Origin: Candidatus Poribacteria bacterium
Lineage (GTDB): Bacteria > Poribacteria > WGA-4E > WGA-3G
Assembly: GCA_022822085.1 (NCBI GenBank)
Contig: JAJECK010000142.1
Coordinates: 1-38,922 of the forward strand
Length of the DNA: 38,922 nt
Direction: 5' to 3'
The position numbers and the translations under genes are program-made. Of the stretch, positions 8,817 to 17,260 are shown piece by piece. Numbering within the stretch: position 1 is the stretch's first letter; the number at the start of each line of letters is the position of its first letter. Below the pieces are notes generated by a model. It was not told where the DNA came from. It saw only the letters and a list, made by a program, of their open reading frames with translations, and made no database searches.

Positions 8817-9038
8817 GAGTAGGTGTCCAAGATGTCAAAAATGAGGACTTTGCGAAAAAGCACGCACCGAAACCCGCACTCGCACCCGGCACACCTATTA
8901 GTTTAGAACTTGATGAGGTGTGGTACTACATCCAAAACAAGAAAAACAAACTTGGAATATGGAAGGCACTTGATTGAAATACCGGACACCTCATAGATCG
9001 GGAATGCGGTGGATGCAACTACTTAACGGAGAAATAAC
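8817..9038 (+). pseudogene. IS1-family-like transposase remnant
   Basis: Translated in pieces, this region gives MSRCPRCQK (like the zinc-finger start of the IS1 InsA part) and then, in another frame, LELDEVWYYIQNKKNKLGIWKALD, a stop, and NTGHLIDRECG. The second piece matches the InsB-type catalytic pattern DEmW..v..KKn..W.W.AlD..TG. Stops, a frame change and a missing middle show it is dead. The small gene at 9040 starts right after it. No terminal inverted repeats were found. Confidence 0.6.
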
Positions 9039-9039
9039 A

Positions 9040-9321
9040 ATGGAACACGCAAATTGGACAGAGGGTGATTCACACAAAGCAAAACATATCTGGACAGAAT
9101 ACCAAAAACAGCATGATATTACCGAGCGTATTGGACAGACAGCTGGTATTGATCCGAAAACTGGACAGGTTTGGTTCGGCGATTCAGCACTTGAGATCGT
9201 CCAGCAACGTCTCGCTGAAGGTTTGACATCTCCACTTTTCTTTGAACGAGTCGGGTATGTATCCTACTTGCGCAAGGCTGCCGTCGTAGGGGACAGGCAT
9301 AACACCTATTCCTACAGATAA
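9040..9321 (+). CDS. Small hypothetical protein (93 aa)
   Basis: The start is ATG 9040 with a GGAG ribosome-binding site about 8 bases upstream; an upstream in-frame start belongs to the transposon remnant. The protein is hydrophilic, with a helical first half (DSHKAKHIWTEYQKQHDIT) and a compact block GIDPKTGQVWFGDSALEIV..AEGLTSPLFFERVGY..YLRK. That layout recalls short stand-alone proteins like DUF5678, but I do not recognise the family with certainty. The last residues (AAVVGDRHNTYSYR) look unlike the rest, and a one-base shift after YLRK would end the protein at once, so the C-terminus may be frameshifted. Function unknown. Confidence 0.55.
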   Translation: MEHANWTEGDSHKAKHIWTEYQKQHDITERIGQTAGIDPKTGQVWFGDSALEIVQQRLAEGLTSPLFFERVGYVSYLRKAAVVGDRHNTYSYR

Positions 9322-9327
9322 AAACAA

Positions 9328-9438
9328 TTATAGTAAAAACCATAATTACCTGGACATTGGCGAGGTTAGGAAACCTCGCCAGCAGTGGGTGGATTGTTGT
9401 TCATTGAAATGTGAACATATTTTCGGATTTTACTATAA
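9328..9438. mobile_element. Short inverted-repeat element (111 bp) carrying a GGCGAGG hairpin
   Basis: The ends TTATAGTAAAAACC (9328-9341) and GGATTTTACTATAA (9425-9438) are inverted copies with 13 of 14 bases matching. Inside lies the hairpin GGCGAGGTT-AGGA-AACCTCGCC (9359-9380), a repeat also found at 25262 and 25339. The right end with its flank (9411-9438) recurs at 25590-25617. It sits between the small gene and the converging ilvD gene, where the hairpin may also help end transcription. Confidence 0.55.
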
Positions 9439-9482
9439 ACAACTGATAATGGATTACACTACGGGTTGGAATGGGGTAAACT

Positions 9483-11162
9483 TTAGCCCGTCACAGCCCC
9501 TTCAGATGCGGAAGAGACAGAGTTTGCATATTTTGCCATCACGCCGCGTGTATAGGGAGGTTCGGGGGGTGTCCACTTTTCAAGACGTGCTTGGATTTCA
9601 GCATCGGTGAGTGTGACATCAATTCTACGTGCCTCGGCATCAATCACGATTTCGTCATCTTCTTGGAGGATAGCGATGGGACCGCCTTTTGCGGCTTCAG
9701 GTGCTACGTGGCATATCATAAAGCCGTGGGTGGCCCCAGAGAATCTGCCATCAGTCATGAGCGCAACATCTTCGCTTAAACCTGCGCCGACGATTGCTGC
9801 GGTTACACCTAACATCTCACGCATTCCTGGCCCGCCGGTTGGTCCTTCGTAACGGATCACAACAACATCCCCAGGTTTTATTTTCCCACCCTTGATTGCA
9901 GCGAAGGTGTCCTCTTCACGTTCAAAGATGCGTGCAGGCCCGCGATGGATCGTTTTTTTCTGACCTGCTAACTTGATAACACATCCATCAGGTGCCAGAT
10001 TACCTCTCAAAATAGCGAATCCGCCTGTCGGTTTTAGTGGGGAATCTACTGCTCTGACAACTTGCTGTCCATCGGTTTCGGTGGCGGCGTTTGCTTCTTC
10101 ACCGATAGTTTTTCCGGTAACGGTGAGTTCGTCGGTATGGATTAGTCCTGCCTCTGCCAGTCGTTTTGCTAAGAACTGAATCCCACCCGCTTCATATAAG
10201 TCGGTAGCGACGAACTGTCCACCGGGTTTTAAGTCTGCCATTACGGGTGTTCTCTGGCTAATGGTGTGGAAGTCTTCAAGAGTTAACGGGATTTGTGCTT
10301 CGTAAGCGATAGCGAGGAGATGGAGAACACCGTTAGTAGAACCGCCTGTTGCGGCGACGGATGTAATAGCGTTTTCAAGAGACTTTCGGGTGATAATTTG
10401 GCTGGGACGACGGTCTGCAGCGAGCATATCCATAACGAGTTGCCCGGTTTTGTATGCTTCATTATCCTTTTCTTCTACTGCAGCGGGCACACTGCCACTT
10501 CCCATCGGTGCAATTCCTAACATCTCAACCGCAGTCGCCATCGTATTGGCGGTGAATTGTCCCCCGCAAGCCCCGGGACCTGGACATCCTTTGCTAATCA
10601 GATCGTCTAATTCCTCTACTGTGATAGTGCCTTCTGAATGTTGACCGACTGCTTCAAACACATCTTGGATCGTAACATCGCGTCCCTGAAATTTACCTGG
10701 CATAATTGATCCGCCGTATAGTGTGAGGGACGGAATATCTAAACGTGCTAATGCCATTACGGTGCCGGGGACAGTTTTGTCGCATCCGCATAGTGCCACG
10801 ACAGCATCAAACATATTGCCAATGGAGACTAACTCAATTGAATCGGCAATTACTTCTCTGCTAATAAGTGAGGTTTTCATTCCTTCTGTTCCCATTGTAA
10901 TGCCATCGGAAATACTGACGGTATTGAATTCCAGAGGTGTTCCACCTGCGTCGCGAATACCTTGTTTGACTTTTGCAGCAAGTCGTCTTAAGTGGAAGTT
11001 ACAGGGACCGATCTCAATCCACGTATTTGCCACCCCGATGATCGGTTTGTCAAGGTCTTCTGGTGTCAGACCTTCATCGCCAAACATAAGCATGGTGCGA
11101 GCGGCGGCACGGTCAGGTCCATCGGTAATTACATAACTACGGGGTTTCAATTTTTTGGACAT
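9483..11162 (-). CDS. ilvD: Dihydroxy-acid dehydratase
   Basis: A 559-residue enzyme that dehydrates 2,3-dihydroxy acids to 2-keto acids in the valine, isoleucine and pantothenate pathways. The Fe-S cluster cysteines are present: Cys54 (GPCNFH), Cys127 (GCDKT) and Cys199 (GPGACGG). Conserved blocks include [25 protein letters not shown] and [19 protein letters not shown]. Length is normal for the family. ATG 11162 is preceded by AAGGAG. No other branched-chain amino acid gene is adjacent, so the pathway is scattered here. Confidence 0.97.
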   Translation of the reverse strand: MSKKLKPRSYVITDGPDRAAARTMLMFGDEGLTPEDLDKPIIGVANTWIEIGPCNFHLRRLAAKVKQGIRDAGGTPLEFNTVSISDGITMGTEGMKTSLISREVIADSIELVSIGNMFDAVVALCGCDKTVPGTVMALARLDIPSLTLYGGSIMPGKFQGRDVTIQDVFEAVGQHSEGTITVEELDDLISKGCPGPGACGGQFTANTMATAVEMLGIAPMGSGSVPAAVEEKDNEAYKTGQLVMDMLAADRRPSQIITRKSLENAITSVAATGGSTNGVLHLLAIAYEAQIPLTLEDFHTISQRTPVMADLKPGGQFVATDLYEAGGIQFLAKRLAEAGLIHTDELTVTGKTIGEEANAATETDGQQVVRAVDSPLKPTGGFAILRGNLAPDGCVIKLAGQKKTIHRGPARIFEREEDTFAAIKGGKIKPGDVVVIRYEGPTGGPGMREMLGVTAAIVGAGLSEDVALMTDGRFSGATHGFMICHVAPEAAKGGPIAILQEDDEIVIDAEARRIDVTLTDAEIQARLEKWTPPEPPYTRGVMAKYANSVSSASEGAVTG

Positions 11163-11250
11163 TGGCTTGTTCTCCTTCAGAATGCTAAAGAAAGGACAGG
11201 TAAGAAACGAGATATGGTAGCAATACAGTGTTGATATTCAATAATTATGA

Positions 11251-11772
11251 TTACATTGTGAATTCATAGACAAGCTCTGTGTTCGGTGCATCTTTGAGAC
11301 GTAAAATAATCGTCCCTGCCTCCTGTCGGTAAGCTTCCTGATACATGGTTTTGATAGGTGTTAGATCGAAGTGATAATCTTCAGTTGGATATGCCTCACA
11401 GGTATCACCGTTTGCATTGTGTGCAATATAAACGTGCAGCTGCACAGGGAATGATTCAAGAAACGTTTCCGAAGCAACTAAAGTGAATTGATGGGTTTCA
11501 CATCCACCACTGTAGGATAGACTTACCTTCAGTATGTCACCATCTATCGTGGCAGTATTCAATGCAAACGCATCAGTTCCAAATCTATCACCGGCGTTAC
11601 CGATGAAAACCTTACCGACGGACGGTTCTATGTTAGGTATGTCGTCATCAACGGAAACAGATACGGTAGTATCATCGGGATCCGACTTCATCTGATTCTG
11701 TATATGCTGACACCCTATTATGAAGATGACAAGTAAACTCAAGAAAAGTCCGAAAGTGTTGTTTATTTTCAT
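11251..11772 (-). CDS. Small lipoprotein, duplicated (copy 1)
   Basis: A 173-residue exported protein with a signal MKINNTFGLFLSLLVIF and a lipobox-like IIGC at residues 18-21. The mature part has a low-complexity acidic linker (DPDDTTVSVSVDDDIP) and a beta-rich domain with SYSGGCETHQFTLV and NANGDTCEAY. The two cysteines in these blocks may form a disulphide. It is a close paralogue of the next gene upstream (11803-12327), and both have the same GGAGCAAA ribosome-binding region. I do not recognise a Pfam family with certainty; the SYGGGCE..H block resembles small secreted proteins of unknown function. Confidence 0.75.
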   Translation of the reverse strand: MKINNTFGLFLSLLVIFIIGCQHIQNQMKSDPDDTTVSVSVDDDIPNIEPSVGKVFIGNAGDRFGTDAFALNTATIDGDILKVSLSYSGGCETHQFTLVASETFLESFPVQLHVYIAHNANGDTCEAYPTEDYHFDLTPIKTMYQEAYRQEAGTIILRLKDAPNTELVYEFTM

Positions 11773-11802
11773 ATTTTTTGCTCCTTATTATGATAATCAA
11801 GG

Positions 11803-12327
11803 TTACATTTCAAATTTGTAGATAAGTTCTTCGTCTGGGGCATCTTTGAGCCGTAGAATAATCGTCCCTGCTTCTTGTTGGTATGCCTCTTGATACATGG
11901 TTTTAATTGGCGTAAGATCAAAGTTATGGTCTTCAGTTAACCATGCCGCGCATGTGTCCCCGTTAGCATTGTGTACAAGGGAAACATGGAGTTGGACAGG
12001 AAAAGATTCCAGAAATGATTCCGACACAACGAGTGTCATTTCATGTATTTCACATCCACCACCATAGGATACGTTTATTGTCAACGTATCCCCATTTATT
12101 ATTGAAGCGGTATTCAAGGCAAACTCATCAGTTCCAAATCTATCACCGGCGTTACCGATGAAAACCTTACCGACGGACGGTTCAATGTCAGGTATATTGT
12201 CATCAACTGAAACAGATACGGTAGTATCATCAGGTTCCACCTTTGTTTGATGCTGTAACTGTTGACATCCTGTTGTGAAGAGGATAAGCAAACTCAAGAT
12301 TAGGCCGATAGTGTTGTTTATTTTCAT
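11803..12327 (-). CDS. Small lipoprotein, duplicated (copy 2)
   Basis: A 174-residue paralogue of 11251-11772. It has the same N-terminus (MKINNT.GL.LSLL), linker and core (SVGKVFIGNAGDRFGTD is shared exactly), and the Cys blocks SYGGGCEIHEMTLV and NANGDTCAAW. ATG 12327 was chosen because GGAGC precedes it and because it matches copy 1. A longer in-frame start at 12411 would add 28 residues unlike a signal peptide that overlap a repeat palindrome. The stop is 30 bases from the start of copy 1, so the two form one operon. Function unknown. Confidence 0.75.
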   Translation of the reverse strand: MKINNTIGLILSLLILFTTGCQQLQHQTKVEPDDTTVSVSVDDNIPDIEPSVGKVFIGNAGDRFGTDEFALNTASIINGDTLTINVSYGGGCEIHEMTLVVSESFLESFPVQLHVSLVHNANGDTCAAWLTEDHNFDLTPIKTMYQEAYQQEAGTIILRLKDAPDEELIYKFEM

Positions 12328-12372
12328 ATTTGTTTGCTCCTTATGAATTTTGTCGTTCAAGTTGGGTATTCG

Positions 12373-12391
12373 TAGGGGCGTGGTTTCCACG
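12373..12391. repeat. Palindrome GGGCGTGG-TTT-CCACGCCC
   Basis: A short hairpin repeat just upstream of the duplicated lipoproteins. It is one of several GC-rich palindromes of this style in the window, such as 24638-24657. It is followed by the GGGTTGGGGAAC-type palindrome at 12421-12440, which lies against the MITE-like element. Confidence 0.55.
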
Positions 12392-12440
12392 CCCGATGGA
12401 CGGAAACTCACAAACCAAGCGGGTTGGGGAACACAATCCC

Positions 12441-12618
12441 ATAAGCGTCAATTTAAGAATATGTCCGCAAAGTAGTAGGCACACTCCGTGTGCCGTTCAC
12501 GATAATAGTATTCAGTAAGTAGTCCACGGATGCCGTGTGCTGTGATCTTTTCGCTTGCGGGCGGAGGACCCACGGAGTGTGCCTGCTACCTTTAAATCTC
12601 CGCTAAATTGACACCTAT
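12441..12618. mobile_element. MITE-like element with ATAAGCGTCAATTTA ends
   Basis: The left end ATAAGCGTCAATTTA (12441-12455) and the right end TAAATTGACACCTAT (12604-12618) are inverted copies with 13 of 15 bases matching. The 178-bp element contains the hairpin GGCACACTCCGTGTGCC (12478-12494) and a related inverted block near 12572-12590. It lies exactly between two GGTTGGGGAAC palindromes (12421-12440 and 12619-12643), which fits insertion at or between such repeats. An identical left end occurs at 24351. Confidence 0.65.
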
Positions 12619-12688
12619 AGGGTTGGGGAACCCAACCCCTACGTTTCAACTACCGATTTTGATTGTCAAAGTCCATTAGGGATAGTAA

Positions 12689-15070
12689 CTACTGCATTCC
12701 TAACCAACTACTCAACACACCACCATATTTTGCGATGAGCCCGGCAAACACGACAGAAACCATAGACATCAACTTGATTAGGATGTTAAGCGAAGGACCT
12801 GAGGTATCTTTGAACGGATCGCCCACGGTATCACCGACAACAGTAGCTTTGTGCTGTTCTGACCCTTTTTCACCGTATTCGTCTTTGTGTTTACCTTCTT
12901 CAATAAACTTTTTAGCGTTATCCCATGCGCCGCCAGCGTTTGCCATCATGATCGCCAAAACGAACCCTGTTGCTAAACCGCCCGCGAGTAAGCCGAGGAC
13001 CCCTGCAACATTAAATAACAATCCGACAGCGACAGGTACAACTATAGCAATAAGTGAAGGGAAGATCATTTCACGTTGTGCCCCTACAGTGGAGATACTG
13101 ACACATCGTGCGTAATCGGGTTTCTCCTCACCCTGCATTATACCAGGACTTTCCCTAAATTGGCGACGGACTTCTTCTACCATTGCTCCTGCAGCGCGTC
13201 CGACAGCCTTCATCGTCAGTGCGCAGAAATAGAATGCCATCACTGCACCGATAAATAAACCGATGAGTACTTGTGGATTCATCAATGTAACATTATAGTA
13301 ATCCATGAATTGGCTCACCGTAACTTTTAAAGTATCAATATTCCCTTCACCAGGGATATTCAACTGTTCTTTCCCTGCTAAATGGATGAGTCCGTGCCGA
13401 ATTTCTTCGAGATAAGCTGCGAGCAGTGCGAGGGCTGTGAGTGCTGCTGAACCGATAGCGAACCCTTTTCCGGTTGCGGCAGTTGTATTTCCGAGTGCAT
13501 CTAACTGGTCTGTGCGTCCTCTAACGCTATCATCCAGTTTTGCCATTTCAGCGTTTCCACCTGCGTTATCCGCAATAGGTCCGTAAGCATCAGTGGCAAG
13601 TGTAATGCCGAGTGTGGCGAGCATTCCGACAGCAGCGATACCGACACCGTAGAGCCCCATCAAGGGTTCGGTTGCCCCACCGGGAAGATAATAACTAACT
13701 GCCACTGCTGCGATAATAGTTATAACTGGAATTGCTGTTGATTCCATGCCAACTGCAACGCCTTCAATAATGACAGTTGCTGGTCCTGTTTGTGCTTGCT
13801 TGGCGATGGCGCGTGTGGGTTTATATTCATGAGAAGTAAAAATTTCTGTGACTTTACCGATAACTAATCCGGCGACAAGTCCGGCGACAATTGCGCCCCA
13901 CACTTGCCATTCGTTATTAAAACCTTCTTCTTTGCCTAAATAGAGTAAGACAGGGAGTGAGATTATTGCTATACCGATAGCACTACCGTTGATACCGAGA
14001 TTAAGTGAGCCCATTAACTGTCTCATTGTCGCGCCCTCTTTTGTACGCACCATATAGATACCTAAAATTGAGAGAAGTACACCGATACCAGCGATAATCA
14101 TGGGAGCAGAAAGGTATCTCAGTTGGAGGGTAAGATTGCCATAATCTTTAGCAGCCACTGCAGCAACACCGAGTGCGGCAGTGGCAAGAATAGAACCTGC
14201 ATAAGATTCGTATAGGTCGGCACCCATACCCGCAACATCGCCTACGTTATCGCCTACGTTATCAGCGATGACAGCAGGATTGCGCGGATCATCTTCAGGT
14301 ATGCCTGCCTCAACTTTCCCAACGAGGTCAGCACCGACATCCGCTGCTTTGGTATAGATACCGCCACCGACGCGAGCGAACAGTGCTTGTGTTGAAGCAC
14401 CCATTCCGAAACTCAGCATAATCACTGTAATTTGGGGTAGCGGGTTTTTTCCTAAGAAATCTTCACCTATCCAGGAGATTTTTGGGAAGACGTAATAGAG
14501 GACGAGAAACCATCCGGTGATGTCAAGTAATGCGAATCCAACAACTATCAATCCCATCACGGCACCAGCACGGAACGAAACCCTTAAACCGGCATTGAGT
14601 CCTTTCATCGCTGCACTTGTTGTGCGTGCAGATGCGTTGGTTGCGGTTTTCATGCCGAGGAAACCGCACAGCCCTGAGAAAAAACCACCGGTTAGGAATG
14701 CAAACGGAACGACCTGATTTTGGGCTTTTAGAGCGTAAGCCATGACGATAAAAATGATGCAAAGCACAGCAAACACTATGCCTACCACTTTATATTGTTG
14801 CCTAAGATATGCCATCGCACCTTCACGGACAGATTGTGCGATTTCACGCATTGTTTCATTTCCTTCGTCCTGTTTCATTACTGAACGATAGAAGTGATAT
14901 GCGAATCCTAAAGCGATTAGTGAACCGACTGGAGCGATCCACCATATCAGTGGCACATCAGGTGGAGAATCTGTTTGGGCAAAAGCCGTGGTGGCTAAAT
15001 TCATAACGGATATACCTATAAGCAATATCTTCCAATTTAGCCACCGTCTTATGCAAGTGATTTCACGCAT
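12689..15070 (-). CDS. hppA: Membrane-bound ion-pumping pyrophosphatase, K+-dependent type
   Basis: A 793-residue integral membrane pump that uses pyrophosphate hydrolysis to export H+ or Na+. The substrate-binding block is intact (TKAADVGADLVGKVEAG, then EDDPRNPAVIADNVGDNVGD), as are DAYGPIADNAGGNAEM and the C-terminal GDTVGDPFKDTSGP. About 16 hydrophobic segments are expected for the family and visible. The motif GNTTAA has Ala where K+-independent enzymes have Lys, so K+ dependence is predicted. H+ versus Na+ cannot be settled by eye. The N-terminus adds a signal-like first helix. ATG 15070 follows AGAGG at good spacing. Confidence 0.96.
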   Translation of the reverse strand: MREITCIRRWLNWKILLIGISVMNLATTAFAQTDSPPDVPLIWWIAPVGSLIALGFAYHFYRSVMKQDEGNETMREIAQSVREGAMAYLRQQYKVVGIVFAVLCIIFIVMAYALKAQNQVVPFAFLTGGFFSGLCGFLGMKTATNASARTTSAAMKGLNAGLRVSFRAGAVMGLIVVGFALLDITGWFLVLYYVFPKISWIGEDFLGKNPLPQITVIMLSFGMGASTQALFARVGGGIYTKAADVGADLVGKVEAGIPEDDPRNPAVIADNVGDNVGDVAGMGADLYESYAGSILATAALGVAAVAAKDYGNLTLQLRYLSAPMIIAGIGVLLSILGIYMVRTKEGATMRQLMGSLNLGINGSAIGIAIISLPVLLYLGKEEGFNNEWQVWGAIVAGLVAGLVIGKVTEIFTSHEYKPTRAIAKQAQTGPATVIIEGVAVGMESTAIPVITIIAAVAVSYYLPGGATEPLMGLYGVGIAAVGMLATLGITLATDAYGPIADNAGGNAEMAKLDDSVRGRTDQLDALGNTTAATGKGFAIGSAALTALALLAAYLEEIRHGLIHLAGKEQLNIPGEGNIDTLKVTVSQFMDYYNVTLMNPQVLIGLFIGAVMAFYFCALTMKAVGRAAGAMVEEVRRQFRESPGIMQGEEKPDYARCVSISTVGAQREMIFPSLIAIVVPVAVGLLFNVAGVLGLLAGGLATGFVLAIMMANAGGAWDNAKKFIEEGKHKDEYGEKGSEQHKATVVGDTVGDPFKDTSGPSLNILIKLMSMVSVVFAGLIAKYGGVLSSWLGMQ

Positions 15071-15143
15071 TAAATACCTCTTTTTTATGTTTTGACAATT
15101 AACTCTTTAGTACTTAGAAATTTATTATACCTGGTCATAATGG

Positions 15144-15869
15144 TTATTGATTATTTGGTTGGCGAATAAAGTTGTTCTCACCATATTTTGAGAAATAGTA
15201 ATATATGGAACGAACCGAAATATCTTTCATCACTTCAAACATTTCATCTTCTTCCCACTCCTGCCTACGGAAATAGAAACTTCCTCTATTGAACTTTCCG
15301 TTTTCCTCATTATTGAGATATGTCTTGTTTAATTTACCGAACATTGCTATAGTGGTCACTCTATCTAAAATAGAGGATCCTTTCCTAAAATCATAACCAT
15401 AACCAAAGCAAACAAATGGGAATATATTCTCATGCAAAAGTGCTGTCCTAAAACCTATAACATTCTTACCAAGTCGTTCAATTGCATTTCCTGAAGCTTG
15501 TTCATCCTTACCTTCTTTTAATCGTAAATCATTCGTACCTTGATTCTTAACCTCAGAAATGAGGATAGGGTATATGCTGTCATCATTTTTTAGGCTTTCA
15601 AGGCATAAAATACCTCCATCAGGTTTCATGTGGGTTTTGTCAGAATGGGTGTGGAATTCTATCTCTGGAAAATGAATACACAAACTGCTAACAATATCTT
15701 TTAGAAACCAAATTTTTCTATGATTTATTCTAATATTTCCAGAAAATTTCTGATTTAAGTAGTTTTCAACCCTATACAATGCTTTAATAAGACTGCTTTC
15801 CTGCTGTTTTGCTGTTGCATTAATAACTGTTCCAGTTCTTCTTTCTCGTAACCCTGCTTTACTTGACAT
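15144..15869 (-). CDS. EcoRI-family type II restriction endonuclease
   Basis: A 241-residue PD-(D/E)XK nuclease related to EcoRI/RsrI. Catalytic residues align as MKPDGGI (Asp84) and ISEVKNQG (Glu106, Lys108). The recognition segment GNAIER (residues 127-132) followed by GKN corresponds to the EcoRI segment with Glu144 and Arg145, which reads the AATT core. A GAATTC or CAATTG target is therefore likely. It is shorter than EcoRI (277 aa), mainly between the catalytic and recognition segments. AAGGA precedes ATG 15869, which lies inside the end of the methyltransferase gene (11-base overlap), so expression follows that of the protective enzyme. The region is clearly more AT-rich than its neighbours, a sign of transfer. 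Confidence 0.88.
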   Translation of the reverse strand: MSSKAGLRERRTGTVINATAKQQESSLIKALYRVENYLNQKFSGNIRINHRKIWFLKDIVSSLCIHFPEIEFHTHSDKTHMKPDGGILCLESLKNDDSIYPILISEVKNQGTNDLRLKEGKDEQASGNAIERLGKNVIGFRTALLHENIFPFVCFGYGYDFRKGSSILDRVTTIAMFGKLNKTYLNNEENGKFNRGSFYFRRQEWEEDEMFEVMKDISVRSIYYYFSKYGENNFIRQPNNQ

Positions 15870-17022
15870 TTATTTTCCTTTCTAGAAAAAATAGTTGTTC
15901 AGTAACATGTATGTTCCTACTTCTAAGGTTTCTTGAACCTCTAAAAGTATTATATGGAATTTTTACCTCATCTACATTTCCTATTTTTTTTAGCATAGAA
16001 CGCATTTCTTCAGGAGTGATAAATCCTTCATTATTAAAAGAAATAAGAAAATATTTTGCATCGGTTATATGTAATAAATGGTTAAATAATTCTTTAGATT
16101 TAGATTTAACATTATAACCTGAACGTTTCCAGTTTTTCGGTATTCCTGAAACTCTACTTATGTTCTCTGGTTCCTTGTAATGCACAATCAAGTTTAACAT
16201 AAAATAATTCGATCCGTAAGGGTGCTGGTTGTAAGGTGGATCTATGTATACAAGATCTAAATTCTTTATTTCGCCAGCTATTTTATTAGTGTCATCATGA
16301 AATACGTCGCATTTACATTCAAACCGGCTTAATATAGGTAGTTCTAACTCAATTTTACCTTTTATTCGACTTAATGCGTTAGAATTTGTGCCTCCGTATT
16401 GACCTAGCCCGGTATCCTTGTTCTTGTAGAATCCTTTGAATACACCTGAAGTGTTGGAGTGTACTGATGCTTTACTCAATAACGGACCTAATAACAAATC
16501 CCTAAATTCTAAAGGATAATCTTCTAACATTCTTCTGTAATTGTCTAATCTGCGCGCATTATCTTTTGTATAAAAAACTCGATCATTACTTGTGATATTC
16601 GATTCATTCTGTGGGGAATATAGTTTTTCTATAAAACCTTTAGGAAAATATCCGTTAACACGGGAATTCATATCATTGATAATTTGATATAAAATCTTCA
16701 TGTTGACAGAACTTCTATTCCTCAGATAACACCTTGCAATTGATGCTGCATAGTCTTCAAAATCGTTACTTGCTAAATAAGATGCATTTGATTTCATAAG
16801 TCTGGATACAATACCCGATCCACTAAAAGCATCAAAAATTCGGAGGTGTGTTTTCCCAGTTATTTTTTTTGCTTTATCTACGGCATTTTGTATATGACTT
16901 AATAACAATCGTTTATTTCCTATATATGTTATAAGTTGTTTTGATAGATAATCTAAATCTTCAACATCCAAAAACACATCTTTGTCATAAAAATCTTTAT
17001 CAATAGTTTCTTGTGAAATCAT
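15859..17022 (-). CDS. Alpha-class (D12-like) DNA adenine methyltransferase
   Basis: A 387-residue N6-adenine methyltransferase. Motifs run in the alpha-class order: the N-terminal TYIGNKR segment (residues 32-38), the AdoMet-binding FDAFSGSG (63-70), and the catalytic DPPY at 261-264 followed by NQHPYGSNYFM. A long insert between them is probably the target-recognition domain. It is the first gene of the restriction-modification operon and protects the target of the endonuclease at 15144-15869. M.EcoRI itself belongs to another MTase class (its motif is NPPF), so this pairing differs from the classic EcoRI system. AGGA lies about 10 bases before ATG 17022. Base composition is AT-rich. Confidence 0.9.
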   Translation of the reverse strand: MISQETIDKDFYDKDVFLDVEDLDYLSKQLITYIGNKRLLLSHIQNAVDKAKKITGKTHLRIFDAFSGSGIVSRLMKSNASYLASNDFEDYAASIARCYLRNRSSVNMKILYQIINDMNSRVNGYFPKGFIEKLYSPQNESNITSNDRVFYTKDNARRLDNYRRMLEDYPLEFRDLLLGPLLSKASVHSNTSGVFKGFYKNKDTGLGQYGGTNSNALSRIKGKIELELPILSRFECKCDVFHDDTNKIAGEIKNLDLVYIDPPYNQHPYGSNYFMLNLIVHYKEPENISRVSGIPKNWKRSGYNVKSKSKELFNHLLHITDAKYFLISFNNEGFITPEEMRSMLKKIGNVDEVKIPYNTFRGSRNLRSRNIHVTEQLFFLERKINVK

Positions 17023-17260
17023 CTTTAGTCACATTCCTAATAAATTATTTTGACCTATATCACTATGCCTGATTGCATTTATGCATAACGGTATTCATAA
17101 CATTAGCATTCGTTCACTATCTAAATATCCAATAAAGAAAAATATATTTCCTAACATTATCTGTATACCTGAAACTATTTCATTAGTCCTATTCCTTACA
17201 AATTATTATTATTATTTATTCCAGTTTTAAGTTGAAGTTCACAAATACTGATCATGCAAA

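Noticed and set aside
12328-12411. N-terminal extension of the second lipoprotein
   Set aside because: It would hide the signal peptide and translate part of the leader; the start at 12327 matches the paralogue and has its own SD.
12663-13115. Plus-strand frame over hppA
   Set aside because: It lies within a highly conserved pyrophosphatase gene and has a biased shadow composition.
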